A stretch of 64,000 bases of DNA from Janibacter cremeus (GCF_029395675.1 NZ_CP115184.1:2480001-2544000); one strand, 5' to 3'; counted from the first letter of the stretch, positions 8,473 to 16,771 are shown. Numbers and translations: made by a program. Notes: generated by a model not told the origin, from the letters alone.

Positions 8473-9218
8473 CAGTTCTGCTCCACGGCCGCCAGCTCGT
8501 CGTCGAGGAGCTGGCGGAAGGAGTCGACCGGCTGGGCCCCGGCAATGAGCTGGTCGCCGAGGACGAAGGCCGGGGTGCCAGTCGCGCCCACCTGCCGCGC
8601 CTCCTGGGTGTCCGCCTCGACCTTCGCGCGCAGGTCCGGGTCGTCCAGGTCCTTCTCGAACTGGTCCATGTCCGGCACGCCGACCTCCTCGGCCCAGGCC
8701 ATGATCTTGTCGTCGTTGACCTTCAGGTGGCCGCGCTCGGGCGCATCGGCGTACATCGCCTCGTTGTACTCCCAGTAGAGATCCTGCTCACCGGCGGCGC
8801 GGGCGGCCATGGCAGCCTCGACGGACTCCTCACCGAAGACCGGGAAGTCGCGCCACTCGTAGCGGACCTTGCCGGTGTCGATGTACTCCTCCTTCAGCTT
8901 CGGCAGGGTGTCCCGGGCGAAGGCCCCACAGAACGGGCACCGGTAGTCCGAGTACTCGATGAGCACGAGATCGGCATCCTTGTCGCCCATTGCCATCACG
9001 TCGTCGGCGTCGCGGCGGGCCAGGCCCACCTCCTTCTCGACCTCGCGCGGGTCAGCGCCCTCCCCCGCCGAGTCCGTCCCGGAGGTGGCGGAGGTCCCTG
9101 CGTCCGCAGCGCCCGACCCACCGTCGCCCCGGTCGGAGAAGTACACCCCCGCAGCCAGGACGATGACGATCGCCGCGACGGCGACTACGGTGAGAGTTCG
9201 TCGATTCATCGAGGTCAT
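8472..9218 (-). CDS. Membrane-anchored DsbA-family thioredoxin-fold oxidoreductase
   Basis: About 248 residues. An N-terminal signal anchor (MNRRTLTVVAVAAIVIVLAAGVYF, seen in two parts) precedes a Gly/Ser/Thr-rich linker and a DsbA-type thioredoxin domain with the active site YRCPFCGAF and the cis-Pro loop GATGTPAF. It forms or shuffles disulfides in exported proteins. The start is uncertain: ATG 9218 or ATG 9209; neither has a clear Shine-Dalgarno site, so leaderless translation is possible. It heads the operon with ccdA and the CPVC protein and is divergent from the GntR gene, with a GntR-type operator between. Confidence 0.85.
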   Translation of the reverse strand: MTSMNRRTLTVVAVAAIVIVLAAGVYFSDRGDGGSGAADAGTSATSGTDSAGEGADPREVEKEVGLARRDADDVMAMGDKDADLVLIEYSDYRCPFCGAFARDTLPKLKEEYIDTGKVRYEWRDFPVFGEESVEAAMAARAAGEQDLYWEYNEAMYADAPERGHLKVNDDKIMAWAEEVGVPDMDQFEKDLDDPDLRAKVEADTQEARQVGATGTPAFVLGDQLIAGAQPVDSFRQLLDDELAAVEQN

Positions 9219-9234
9219 GGCCACGATGGTACGC

Positions 9235-9248
9235 AATGTCTATACATT
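9235..9248. promoter_or_regulatory. GntR (HutC-type) operator between dsbA-like and gntR genes
   Basis: AATGTCTATACATT is an inverted repeat whose centre GTCTATAC matches the GT-N-TA-N-AC core known for HutC-subfamily GntR operators. It lies 17 bases before the dsbA ATG and 14 bases before the gntR GTG, so one dimer could control both divergent genes. Confidence 0.65.
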
Positions 9249-9261
9249 TCACGAGGTGGCT

Positions 9262-10023
9262 GTGCGAACGCTTCCGCGATGGCGGCAGATCAGTGACGAC
9301 CTGCTGCGCAGGGTGAAGGAGGGAGAGTTCGCCGACGGCTTCCCCGGGGAGCTGGCTCTGGCCACGGAGTACGAGGCCAGCCGCGGAACCATCCGTCGGG
9401 CGCTGGGACCGCTGCGCGACCAGGGCGTCGTCGGGCGCGCCCGGGGCCGGCAGTCCTACGTCATCAACGCCAACCGCGCCACCGGGATCGGCCCGATGTA
9501 CAGCCTGCGTGACGCGATCACCGCCCACGGCAGTCAGGAGCGCTCCGAGGTCCTGGCCCAGGAGCTGACCACCAACGCCACGGTCGCCGGCGCCCTCGGG
9601 CTCGACCCGCAGACCCCCTTCGTGCACGTGACGCGGGTGCGGTACGGCGACGAGACCCCCTTCGCCCTGGACCGGCTGTGGATCATCGCCTCCCTGGCCG
9701 CCCCGCTGCTGGAGGCCGACCTGTCGGAGACCTCCGTCTACGCACAGCTGCGGTCCCGCTGCGGCGTGGAGTTCGACGCCGGCGTCGAGTACACCCGCTC
9801 CATCGCGGCGACCCCCGAGATCGCCGCGCGCCTGCGTGTGGCCGAGGGCAGCCCCCTCCTGACGATCCGCCGCAAGTCCTGCCTGGCCGGTCAGGCGGCC
9901 GAGCTGCGCGACACCTGCGCCGTCGGCGAGCGCGTCACCCTGACGCACGTCTTCGGCGACGCCTCCGCCGTCCTCAACTGCGGCGGGGGCGACGGGCGGC
10001 CCGTCGAGATCCCTTGGGACTGA
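9262..10023 (+). CDS. GntR-family regulator, HutC/UTRA subfamily
   Basis: 253 residues from GTG 9262 (ACGAGG upstream). An N-terminal winged helix (LPRWRQISDDLLRRV, then GELALATEYEASRGTIRRALGPL) is followed by a UTRA effector domain from about residue 75 with the usual late LTIRRKSC strand. UTRA domains bind small acids, sugars or histidine-type ligands. Likely autoregulated and controlling the divergent disulfide operon through the GTCTATAC site, an unusual target for this family. The frame is open upstream to 8959, but that part overlaps dsbA and has no coding character. Confidence 0.85.
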   Translation: MRTLPRWRQISDDLLRRVKEGEFADGFPGELALATEYEASRGTIRRALGPLRDQGVVGRARGRQSYVINANRATGIGPMYSLRDAITAHGSQERSEVLAQELTTNATVAGALGLDPQTPFVHVTRVRYGDETPFALDRLWIIASLAAPLLEADLSETSVYAQLRSRCGVEFDAGVEYTRSIAATPEIAARLRVAEGSPLLTIRRKSCLAGQAAELRDTCAVGERVTLTHVFGDASAVLNCGGGDGRPVEIPWD

Positions 10024-10060
10024 GTGCCACTCAGGCGCGCTCGACGGACGCCTGCGGGCG

Positions 10061-10501
10061 TCAGCCGATCTCCTGCGCCAGGCCGACGAGGATCCCGTCC
10101 GGACCGCGCACGTAGCACAGCAGGTGGGCGTCCTCGAACTGCGCCACCTCGTCGACCACCTCGCCGCCGTGCGACCGCAGTCGCTCGATCGTGTCGTGGA
10201 TGTCGTCGACCGCGAACATCACGCGGTGCATGCCGACGGTGTTGTGCGGCGGACGTGAGGGCCGGGAGGGCACCGCCGCCGGCGTGAGGTACTTCGCCAG
10301 CTCCAGGCGGGAGTGGCCGTCCGGCGTCCTCATCATGGCGATGGCACAACGGACGCCGTCCAGCCCCACGGTGCGATCCGCCCACGGCCCGGCCACCTCG
10401 GCCCGCCCCTCCAGCTCCATGCCGAGCTCGGCGAAGAACTCGACTGCGGCGTCGAGGTCCTCGACGACGATGCCCACGTTGTCCATGCGTCGGATCGTCA
10501 T
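10061..10501 (-). CDS. VOC-family (glyoxalase/bleomycin resistance) protein
   Basis: 146 residues with two beta-alpha-beta-beta-beta modules: MDNVGIVVEDLDAAVEFFAELGME near the N-terminus and HRVMFAVDDIHDTIERL at about residue 90, ending in GPDGILVGLAQE. Metal ligands typical of VOC enzymes are present at the start of each module (Asn rather than His in the first). The start at ATG 10501 has GGGAGG eight bases upstream; an in-frame ATG at 10525 is less likely. Could be a dioxygenase, lyase or binding protein; substrate unknown. Confidence 0.8.
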   Translation of the reverse strand: MTIRRMDNVGIVVEDLDAAVEFFAELGMELEGRAEVAGPWADRTVGLDGVRCAIAMMRTPDGHSRLELAKYLTPAAVPSRPSRPPHNTVGMHRVMFAVDDIHDTIERLRSHGGEVVDEVAQFEDAHLLCYVRGPDGILVGLAQEIG

Positions 10502-10553
10502 TGGGTGCTCCCTCCCGTGGCTCATCGTCCAGCCTAGCCACGACGGTGCGTCG

Positions 10554-11810
10554 CTACCGGTCCTCGGTCGTCCAACGCGGCCGGCTGCGCCCTCCGCCGT
10601 AGCCCAGCTGCACCCGCGGCGGGCGGGCAGCAAGGTCGGTGAGGAACATCCGCCGCGACAGCAGCACCAGCGTCGCGGCCATGAAGAACACGACCGCCGC
10701 GATGCGCCACGACGTCTCGTAGCCGAAGGCGTCCACGGCCACCCCGAAGAGCAGCGGCCCGGTCGCCCCGCCGAAGAAGGCACCCGCCTGGACGTACCCG
10801 GAGGCCTTGGCCGGCGCCTCCCGGCCGATCCGGACGACGGCGAAGAGGAACAGTCCCGGCCAGGACCAGCCGATGGCGAACGCCACGAGGCTCGCGAGGA
10901 CGTAGCTGGCGACGCCCGGGAGCGAGACGGCGAGCAGCGCCACCCCACCGACCGCCATCTGGGCGGCGACCACGGGCAGGTTGCGCCCGTGCCGGCGATC
11001 GGCGAGGTGCCCGGTCAGGAGGCGACCGATCACGTTGAGCGCGCTGCCCGCGGCCATCAGTCCGCCGGCCTGCGAGGGCGTCAGCCCGATCTCGAAGCCC
11101 CACGACGCGATGAAGGACCCCATCGAGTTGGCGGCCGCGCTCCCCAGGGCGATCGCGGCCGTCACCACCAGCAGTGCCTTGACCGGCGGTGCGTCCAGAC
11201 CGGCCCGCCGTGCCGACGCAGCCGTCGAGCGGGTCGGCCCGGGTGCGAGCAGGCCCGCGAGGAGGACGACCGTTCCGACGCCACCGAGCAGCCAGAACGT
11301 CGAGCGCCATCCGAGGTGGGTGGTCATCGTCGGCACGGCCAGACCGGCCAGGACGATGGCCACCGGGACCGCGGACTGCTTGACCCCGAAACCGATGCCA
11401 CGGCGGTGCGCCGGGATGCTGCGGGACATCGCCAGGTTCGCCGTCAGCTGGTGTGCTGCGTTGGCGGACCCCAGCACGACCATGCAGATGACGAGGGTCA
11501 GCCAGCCGTGGGCGAGCAGGGCGACCCCGACTCCTCCGAGGCCCGAGAGCGCGCCGGCGATCATCGTCGACACGCGTGGGCCGACCCGGTCGGCGACTCC
11601 CCCGCCGAAGATCGCCACGAGGGAGGCAGCCGTGAAGAAGGCGGCGACGGCGATCCCGAACCGCTGCTCCCCGAACCCCAGCTCACGCCGCAGGGGCACC
11701 GACTGGGTCGCGAGCAGGAAGACCGGCAACGACCCCACGGTGGTCAGCAGGCTGGCCCCGAGGACCTTCCCCACCGCCGACGACGACATCACCACCCCAT
11801 GATGGGACAT
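10554..11810 (-). CDS. MFS transporter
   Basis: 418 residues with about twelve transmembrane helices. The cytoplasmic loop after helix 2 reads GGGVADRVGPR, the MFS loop 2-3 signature, with a weaker repeat GHLADRRHGR after helix 8. Starts at ATG 11810 or ATG 11789 are both possible; neither has a strong Shine-Dalgarno site. The protein resembles single-component importers or exporters of organic anions and drugs; I cannot assign a substrate. It follows the OsmC gene on the same strand after a G6TAC11 tract. Confidence 0.8.
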   Translation of the reverse strand: MSHHGVVMSSSAVGKVLGASLLTTVGSLPVFLLATQSVPLRRELGFGEQRFGIAVAAFFTAASLVAIFGGGVADRVGPRVSTMIAGALSGLGGVGVALLAHGWLTLVICMVVLGSANAAHQLTANLAMSRSIPAHRRGIGFGVKQSAVPVAIVLAGLAVPTMTTHLGWRSTFWLLGGVGTVVLLAGLLAPGPTRSTAASARRAGLDAPPVKALLVVTAAIALGSAAANSMGSFIASWGFEIGLTPSQAGGLMAAGSALNVIGRLLTGHLADRRHGRNLPVVAAQMAVGGVALLAVSLPGVASYVLASLVAFAIGWSWPGLFLFAVVRIGREAPAKASGYVQAGAFFGGATGPLLFGVAVDAFGYETSWRIAAVVFFMAATLVLLSRRMFLTDLAARPPRVQLGYGGGRSRPRWTTEDR

Positions 11811-11860
11811 CCCCGGCCGGGGGCAAGGCAGCGCCGGGCCCGTACCCGGAGCGAGGCGAA

Positions 11861-11879
11861 GGGGGGTACCCCCCCCCCC
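11861..11879. other. G6-TA-C11 homopolymer tract
   Basis: Six G, then TA, then eleven C lie between the OsmC stop and the MFS start. It folds as a GGGGGGTACCCCCC hairpin. It may be a terminator for osmC, a slippage-prone site that varies the spacing ahead of the MFS gene, or a sequencing artefact. Confidence 0.5.
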
Positions 11880-11884
11880 GCGAC

Positions 11885-12331
11885 TCACCCGCTCGCGAGC
11901 GAGGCGTCCACCGTGATCTCCGCACCCGTGAGGAGCCGCGAGATCGGGCACAGCGCCGCGGCTGCCTCGACGACCTTGCTGAAGGTCTCCTCGTCGATCC
12001 CGTCGACGACCGCCGTGGCGGCGATCTTCGAGGTGGTGACCGTCGGCTTCTCGTCGACCTCGTCCAGGGAGACGGTCGAGGTGACCTCGAGACGGTTCGG
12101 TGGTGTCCCGTTCTCCCCCAGTGCCAGGGCGAGGGCCATCGAGAAGCACGAGGAGTGGGCCGCCGCGACGAGCTCCTCCGGGCTGCTCTTGCCACCCGGC
12201 GCCTCGGTGCGCGAGCCCCACGTGACCACCTGGTCGTCCAGGGCCCCGCTGCTGGAGCCGTGGAGGGTCCCGGTCCCGTTGTCGAGCGAGCCCTCCCAGG
12301 TGGTCGTGACGGAACGGTCTGCGATCGTCAT
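11885..12331 (-). CDS. OsmC/Ohr-family peroxiredoxin
   Basis: 148 residues. Both conserved reactive cysteines are visible: AAAHSSCFSMALALALGE in the central helix and AAALCPISRLLTGAEI near the C-terminus, with the family features SSPEELVAAAH between. OsmC/Ohr proteins reduce organic hydroperoxides using dihydrolipoyl or thiol donors in the cytosol. Start ATG 12331 has AAAGGG six bases upstream; ATG 12337 is an alternative. Upstream is an AT-rich stretch (TTGATAATTTATC on the plus strand) that likely holds the promoter. Confidence 0.9.
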   Translation of the reverse strand: MTIADRSVTTTWEGSLDNGTGTLHGSSSGALDDQVVTWGSRTEAPGGKSSPEELVAAAHSSCFSMALALALGENGTPPNRLEVTSTVSLDEVDEKPTVTTSKIAATAVVDGIDEETFSKVVEAAAALCPISRLLTGAEITVDASLASG

Positions 12332-12401
12332 GGTCATCCCTTTCAGTTGATAATTTATCCACCGTATCTCGTGAAAAAGGTTGGGGCCAGACCTCGGCCG
12401 C

Positions 12402-12734
12402 TCATGCGCACTCGATGCACTCCCGTGCCGTGGGTCTCGCCTCGAGCCGTGCCGTCGCGATGGAGCGGCCGCACTGCTCGCACGTGCCGTAGGCACCTCG
12501 GTCGAGTCGCTCGAGGGCGGCATCGATCTCCTCGAGGTGCCGTCGCGCCTGCCGGGCGAAGGCCTCCACCTGCGAGCGCTCGAAGGCGATCGTGGCGCCC
12601 TCCGGGTCGTGCTCGTCGTCGGCGTTGCTCCCCTCGCTCGCCGCGACGAGGGCGGCGAAGTCCCGGGTGAGTGCGGTGAGTCGCTCGAGCGTCGTGCGAC
12701 GCTCCTCCTGGAGGACCGCGCGGGGATCAGCCAT
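12402..12734 (-). CDS. DksA/TraR-family zinc-finger protein
   Basis: 110 residues: a long N-terminal coiled-coil helix pair (residues about 5-75) and a C4 zinc finger, YGTCEQCGRSIATARLEARP then CIECA at the C-terminus. DksA-like proteins bind the RNA polymerase secondary channel; actinobacterial versions are shorter and their function is less certain. The acid residues at the coiled-coil tip include DDEHDPEGAT. The gene is alone on its strand between osmC and the DUF2236 gene. Confidence 0.85.
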   Translation of the reverse strand: MADPRAVLQEERRTTLERLTALTRDFAALVAASEGSNADDEHDPEGATIAFERSQVEAFARQARRHLEEIDAALERLDRGAYGTCEQCGRSIATARLEARPTARECIECA

Positions 12735-12831
12735 CGGCCCATCCTGTCACCGGTGACCATTCCTGCGGCCGGAGCGTAGCGTGAGGGTCTGGCCGGTCGG
12801 CTGGATGTCCTGGCCACGGGAGGGCGGCAAG

Positions 12832-13779
12832 ATGGCGACCGAGAGACGTTTCGCGATCACGGACGCGGCCCGCAGGCGGCTGCTGACGACCGCCGGGTCG
12901 GCGGCCTCGGGGATCCGCCGCCGGGCGGGGGAGGCCGTGCGCGCAAAGGTCGCCGGCCCGGAGGCGGACGCCGCCCACGCACGGATCTGGGACACCCCCG
13001 GGCCGCGATGGTTCTCCCCGTCCGACCCGATCTGGCGGGTGCACAGCGATGCCTCGATGTTCGTCGCCGGGATCACCGCGCTGCTCCTGCAGTCGCTGCA
13101 TCCCTCGGCGATGGCCGGCGTCGCCGGGCACAGCGGGTACCGCGGCGATCCCTGGGGACGACTGCAGCGCACCAGCCACTACCTCGCGACGACGACGTTC
13201 GGCACCATCGAGCACGCGGAGGAGGCGATCGCCGCAGTGCGCGGCGTGCACGAGCGGGTCCGCGGGAAGGACGACGAGGGACGCCCCTACCGCGCCGACG
13301 ACCCGCACCTGCTGCGGTGGGTCCACATCGCCGAGGCGTGGTCCTTCCTCACCGCGCACCAGCGCCACGGCACCGACCCACTCACCCCCGAGGAGGCCGA
13401 CACCTACGTGGCGCAGAGCGCGGTCTCGGCGACCGCGCTCGGCGCCACGGATCTCCCGATGACCGTCGCCGCGCTCGACGCGGCACTGGACGCGGCGCGT
13501 CCCGAGCTGCGGGCGACACCCGCAGCCCGGGACGCTGCCGACTTCCTCCTGCGCGAGCCGCCCCTGCCTCGAGCGGCCCGGCCCGTCTACCGGCTCCTCG
13601 CGCTCGGCGCGGTGGACCTGCTGCCCGGATGGGCACGCGACGAGCTCGACCTGCCGGCGCCGACGGGCGCTGGCACGGCGGGCGCGGTGGGGACGCGTCT
13701 GGTGCGCTGGAGCCTGGCCGCCCTGGATCAGGAGAGCGCGGACATCGACACCCGCGCACACCCACGCGCCGACCGCTGA
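12832..13779 (+). CDS. DUF2236 / MpaB-family oxygenase-like protein
   Basis: 315 residues from ATG 12832, which has GGGAGG eight bases upstream (an in-frame start at 12781 lacks one). The family signature is clear: LLLQSLHPSAMAGVAGHSGY followed by DPWGRLQRTSHYLATTTFGT and later WVHIAEAWSFL. MpaB and latex-clearing-type DUF2236 proteins bind heme b through conserved histidines; most bacterial members are uncharacterised. The Ala/Arg-rich N-terminus may be a short basic extension. Function unassigned beyond the family. Confidence 0.8.
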   Translation: MATERRFAITDAARRRLLTTAGSAASGIRRRAGEAVRAKVAGPEADAAHARIWDTPGPRWFSPSDPIWRVHSDASMFVAGITALLLQSLHPSAMAGVAGHSGYRGDPWGRLQRTSHYLATTTFGTIEHAEEAIAAVRGVHERVRGKDDEGRPYRADDPHLLRWVHIAEAWSFLTAHQRHGTDPLTPEEADTYVAQSAVSATALGATDLPMTVAALDAALDAARPELRATPAARDAADFLLREPPLPRAARPVYRLLALGAVDLLPGWARDELDLPAPTGAGTAGAVGTRLVRWSLAALDQESADIDTRAHPRADR

Positions 13780-13809
13780 GATCGTCGGCCGGCGCGCGGG
13801 GCGTGGTCG

Positions 13810-15186
13810 TCAGACGCGAGCCGGGGCCTTCTCCGCCCAGGCGGCGTAGCCACCGACCAGGTCGGTCACGTCCGTGTGCCCCTGCGAGCGCAGGAGGCTT
13901 GCGGCAACCGACGAGCGCCACCCACCGGCGCAGTGCACCAGCACCGGCCGGTCGCTCGGCAGCTCGTCGTGGCGGCGCGCCAGCTCGGCCAGCGGGATGT
14001 GCACGGCCTCGGGGATGAGCTGCCCGTCCTCGCGCTCGCCGGCGTTGCGCACGTCGAGCACGACGGTCTCGTCGGCGAGATCATCCATCGCGTCCACCTC
14101 GACCCGCTCCACGGAGGTCACCAGGTCGGGCATCTCGGCGAAGGCGGCAGTGGAGCCGTCCACGTAGCCGACCACGCCGTCGAAGCCGATGCGCCCCAGG
14201 CGCAGGGCGGCCTCGCCCTGGCGGCCGGGCTCGGCGAGAACCAGGATCTCCGCCTCGTGGTCCAGGACCATCCCGGCGGTCTCGGCGAAGCGACCGTCGA
14301 GGCCGATGTTGACCGAGCCCGCGAGGTGCTGGACGGCGAAGTCCTCCGGCGAGCGGGTGTCGACCACGACGGCCCCACCCTCGATGGCGGCGCGCACCTC
14401 GGTCGGGGTGAAGGGCACGACGGGCTCGTCCGGGTCGAGGAGCTCCCGCTGGCGCAGGTTGAGCGCGGCGTCGACCTGGAAGTAGGCCGGCGCGGAAGGC
14501 TGGCCGGTGGTGACCATGCCGACGAAGTCCTCCACCGGCATCTGCGCGGCGAAGGGGTTGGTGGCGCGCTGGGCGCCGATGTTCGACTCGAGCTCGTCGG
14601 AGAGGCCACGGCCGCACGAGGAGCCCGCGCCGTGGGCCGGCATCACGCGGGTGTCATCCGGCAGGGGGAGCAGCACGCTGTGCAGCGTGCTGTACATGGC
14701 CTCGGCCAGCGACTGCGGGGTGGACCCGTCGGAGACGACCAGATCGGGACGACCGACGCCGCCGATGAAGAGCGAGTCACCGGTCAGCACCGCGTGGGGG
14801 CTGCCCTGCTCGAGCACGAGCACGCTGATCGACTCCCAGGTGTGGCCTGGGGTCTCGAGGATCTCGAGGACGACCTCGTCGCCCAGCTCGATGCGGTCGC
14901 CACCGGTCAGGGTGCGCACGTCGAACTCGGCGCGCTCGGCCGCGGTGGGGCCGTACCCGATCCAGGCACCGGTCGCCGCGGCCAGCTCCAGGTGGCCCGC
15001 GACGAAGTCCGCGTGCACGTGGGTGTTGATGACACCCACGATGTCGAGGTCGTGCTCCTTGGCGTCGGCGAGGTAGTCGCTGATGTCGCGACGCGGGTCG
15101 ACGACGACGGCCTTGCGGCTGCCCTCGTCGGCGATGAGGTACGAGCCGTGCGACAGGCAGCTCAGGTAGTACTGCGTGAGGATCAT
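13810..15186 (-). CDS. MBL-fold / double rhodanese protein (persulfide dioxygenase-like), cassette 1
   Basis: 458 residues. The metallo-beta-lactamase domain (about 1-240) has NTHVHADFVAGHL, the ETHE1/persulfide-dioxygenase type of metal motif, then HTWES and a GDSLFIGGVGRPDL loop. Two rhodanese domains follow; the first lacks the active Cys, the second has VLVHCAGGWRSS with the catalytic Cys. Known: such fusions oxidise glutathione or other low-molecular-weight persulfides to sulfite. ATG 15186 has AAGGAG upstream. Last gene of a three-gene operon behind a CstR-type operator; paralogue of the gene at 38520. Confidence 0.88.
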   Translation of the reverse strand: MILTQYYLSCLSHGSYLIADEGSRKAVVVDPRRDISDYLADAKEHDLDIVGVINTHVHADFVAGHLELAAATGAWIGYGPTAAERAEFDVRTLTGGDRIELGDEVVLEILETPGHTWESISVLVLEQGSPHAVLTGDSLFIGGVGRPDLVVSDGSTPQSLAEAMYSTLHSVLLPLPDDTRVMPAHGAGSSCGRGLSDELESNIGAQRATNPFAAQMPVEDFVGMVTTGQPSAPAYFQVDAALNLRQRELLDPDEPVVPFTPTEVRAAIEGGAVVVDTRSPEDFAVQHLAGSVNIGLDGRFAETAGMVLDHEAEILVLAEPGRQGEAALRLGRIGFDGVVGYVDGSTAAFAEMPDLVTSVERVEVDAMDDLADETVVLDVRNAGEREDGQLIPEAVHIPLAELARRHDELPSDRPVLVHCAGGWRSSVAASLLRSQGHTDVTDLVGGYAAWAEKAPARV

Positions 15187-15212
15187 CGGGTTGCTCCTTC
15201 GGTGCGTGGGGG

Positions 15213-15803
15213 TCAGTTGCGGCCGTCGCGCAGCTGCGCGAAGACCGTCTCGGGGTCGGGCGTGTCGCGGCGGTTGTGGGGGAGCTTGGACAGCAGCATC
15301 CCCATGGCACAGGTGTCGGTCAGGGCCGCGCCGGTGAGGCCGGCGCCGATCCCGGCGGAGATCCACTTGGCCTGCGGGACGAGAGTGCTCGCGACGATTC
15401 CGGCGAGGACGACCGAGCCGGCGACGAGGCGGACCTGTCGTTCGAGGTCCCACGTGCCCTCACCGCGGACGACGTCTCCGCCGGCGTTCTCCCACGAGGT
15501 GATGCCACCGTCGAGGACGTGCAGGTTGGGCAGGCCGACCGAGGCGAGCGCGCCCTCGGCCCGGCAGGCGCGGCCACCGGAGCGGCAGACCAGGACGACG
15601 TCGTCGTCGAGGTGCTCGGCGAGCTCACGGCGGTGCTCCTCGAGGAGGTCCAGCGGCACGTTGTAGGAGCCGGGGATGTGCACGTCGGCGAACTCGCCGG
15701 GGGTGCGCACATCGATGAGTCGGGGGGCCGTCGGTCCGGCCATCCACTCGCGCACCTGGGCGGTGTCGAGGGTGGCGGGTCGGGTGGTCGTGTCGGTGGT
15801 CAA
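15213..15803 (-). CDS. Rhodanese with C-terminal membrane domain, cassette 1
   Basis: 196 residues starting at TTG 15803 (GGAAGGA six bases upstream); the paralogue at 36796 starts at the equivalent ATG and aligns without gaps over the same 196 residues, about 80 percent identical by my count. Residues 1-110 are a rhodanese domain with active-site loop VLVCRSGGRACRAEG. Two hydrophobic helices follow (LVAGSVVLAGIVASTLV and ISAGIGAGLTGAALTDTCAM) as in the YgaP/DUF2892 family. It moves sulfane sulfur at the membrane. Sits between the Cys-rich small gene and the MBL gene. Confidence 0.88.
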   Translation of the reverse strand: MTTDTTTRPATLDTAQVREWMAGPTAPRLIDVRTPGEFADVHIPGSYNVPLDLLEEHRRELAEHLDDDVVLVCRSGGRACRAEGALASVGLPNLHVLDGGITSWENAGGDVVRGEGTWDLERQVRLVAGSVVLAGIVASTLVPQAKWISAGIGAGLTGAALTDTCAMGMLLSKLPHNRRDTPDPETVFAQLRDGRN

Positions 15804-15847
15804 GGGGGGTCCTTCCGGTGGATCGGGGTTGTATGCGGGGCCGGCGG

Positions 15848-16027
15848 TCAGCCGCGCCCGAAGAGTCGGGTGAGCGGGCCGCGGGAGGCGGCGTCGCCCT
15901 TCGCCGGGGCGGAGTGGCCGGAGCAGCGCTGGCTGCCCGGCACCCCCTTCATCACCTGGTCGACGTGCTGGCCACAGCCGGCCCAGGTGGTCTTGCCGCA
16001 CTGGCGGCAGGTCGCTTGACGGCACAC
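15848..16027 (-). CDS. 59-residue Cys-rich (zinc-ribbon-like) protein, cassette 1
   Basis: A short gene easily missed. From GTG 16027, with AAGGAGC six bases upstream, it encodes MCRQATCRQCGKTTWAGCGQ, then HVDQVMKGVP, a further Cys-Ser-Gly-His, and a basic GPLTRLFGRG tail. The cysteines C-x4-C-x2-C-x7-C plus His look like a metal or persulfide site. A second copy at 38314-38493 has the same length and pattern. First gene of the operon, directly behind the CstR-type promoter. I know of no assigned function; a sulfane-sulfur carrier or zinc protein are both possible. Confidence 0.85.
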   Translation of the reverse strand: MCRQATCRQCGKTTWAGCGQHVDQVMKGVPGSQRCSGHSAPAKGDAASRGPLTRLFGRG

Positions 16028-16127
16028 GGGGAGCTCCTTGGGTTGGGGGAAGAGGTGTCCGGGGAACGAGGTCAGGATCAGGCCGATGTCGCCGGCGCTG
16101 TCGATGACCTCTTGTCCATGTGGGACG

Positions 16128-16157
16128 AATCTAATACCCCCCGGGGTATCGTGTCAA
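16128..16157 (-). promoter_or_regulatory. Promoter with CstR/CsoR-type operator in the spacer, cassette 1
   Basis: Read on the minus strand: -35 TTGACA (16152-16157), 18-base spacer, -10 TAGATT (16128-16133). The spacer contains ATACCCCCCGGGGTAT (16134-16149), a dyad with perfect 7-bp arms of the kind bound by CsoR-family repressors. The same layout occurs at 39949-39978. A repressor bound here would block polymerase directly. Confidence 0.8.
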
Positions 16158-16233
16158 CACGACGACATGCCCCCCTGTCGCGCGGGCGCTGGCAGGGATA
16201 GCCTCTAGACACCTGGAGAGAGGGGCGATACCC

Positions 16234-16695
16234 ATGACCGCGACCAATGACGTCGAGCACCTCTCGGTGGACGAGTGCTGGTCCCTGTTGCGTACGGCCA
16301 CGGTCGGCCGCCTGGCCGTGATCGTGGGCGACCACCCGGAGATCTTCCCGATCAACTACGTGGTCGACCACGGCACCGCGGTCTTCCGCACGGGCGAAGG
16401 GAGCAAGGTCCAGGGCGCGCTGTCCGGCACCTCCGTCGCCCTGGAGTCGGACGGCTACGACCCCGAGACCGGCCGGGTCTGGAGCGTGGTGGTCAAGGGG
16501 CGGGCGCGCACCATCGCCGAGATCGATGACGTGATGGACACCGTCGACCTCCCCCTCTCCCCCTGGCAGGCCGGCGACAAGGGCCGGTTCATCCGCATCA
16601 CGCCCGGGGAGGTGACGGGGCGACGCTTCCCGATCGCCGACCCGAGCACGTGGCAGACCATGCCCGAGGGCTTCCGGCGCGCGTCGACGGAGTAG
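16234..16695 (+). CDS. Pyridoxamine 5'-phosphate oxidase-like flavin/heme-binding protein
   Basis: 153 residues with the split beta-barrel pattern of the PPOX-like family: ECWSLLRTATVGRLAVIVGD, then PINYVVDHGTAVFRTGEGSK, and GRARTIAEIDDV. Members bind FMN, F420 or heme and act as reductases or storage proteins. The ATG is preceded by GAGAGGGG. The gene is divergent from sulfur cassette 1 and could share its control region, but its own promoter is not obvious. Substrate unknown. Confidence 0.8.
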   Translation: MTATNDVEHLSVDECWSLLRTATVGRLAVIVGDHPEIFPINYVVDHGTAVFRTGEGSKVQGALSGTSVALESDGYDPETGRVWSVVVKGRARTIAEIDDVMDTVDLPLSPWQAGDKGRFIRITPGEVTGRRFPIADPSTWQTMPEGFRRASTE

Positions 16696-16771
16696 CCGCT
16701 CACTTCGACTCACGGCACCGATCCCGCGGCCCCCTCACTGCGCGCGCCGGCGACCACCTTGGCGCACATGT

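Noticed and set aside
8959..9261. N-terminal extension of the GntR regulator
   Set aside because: It overlaps the dsbA-like gene antisense, is Ser/Ala/Pro-rich, and GTG 9262 with ACGAGG gives a normal GntR start.
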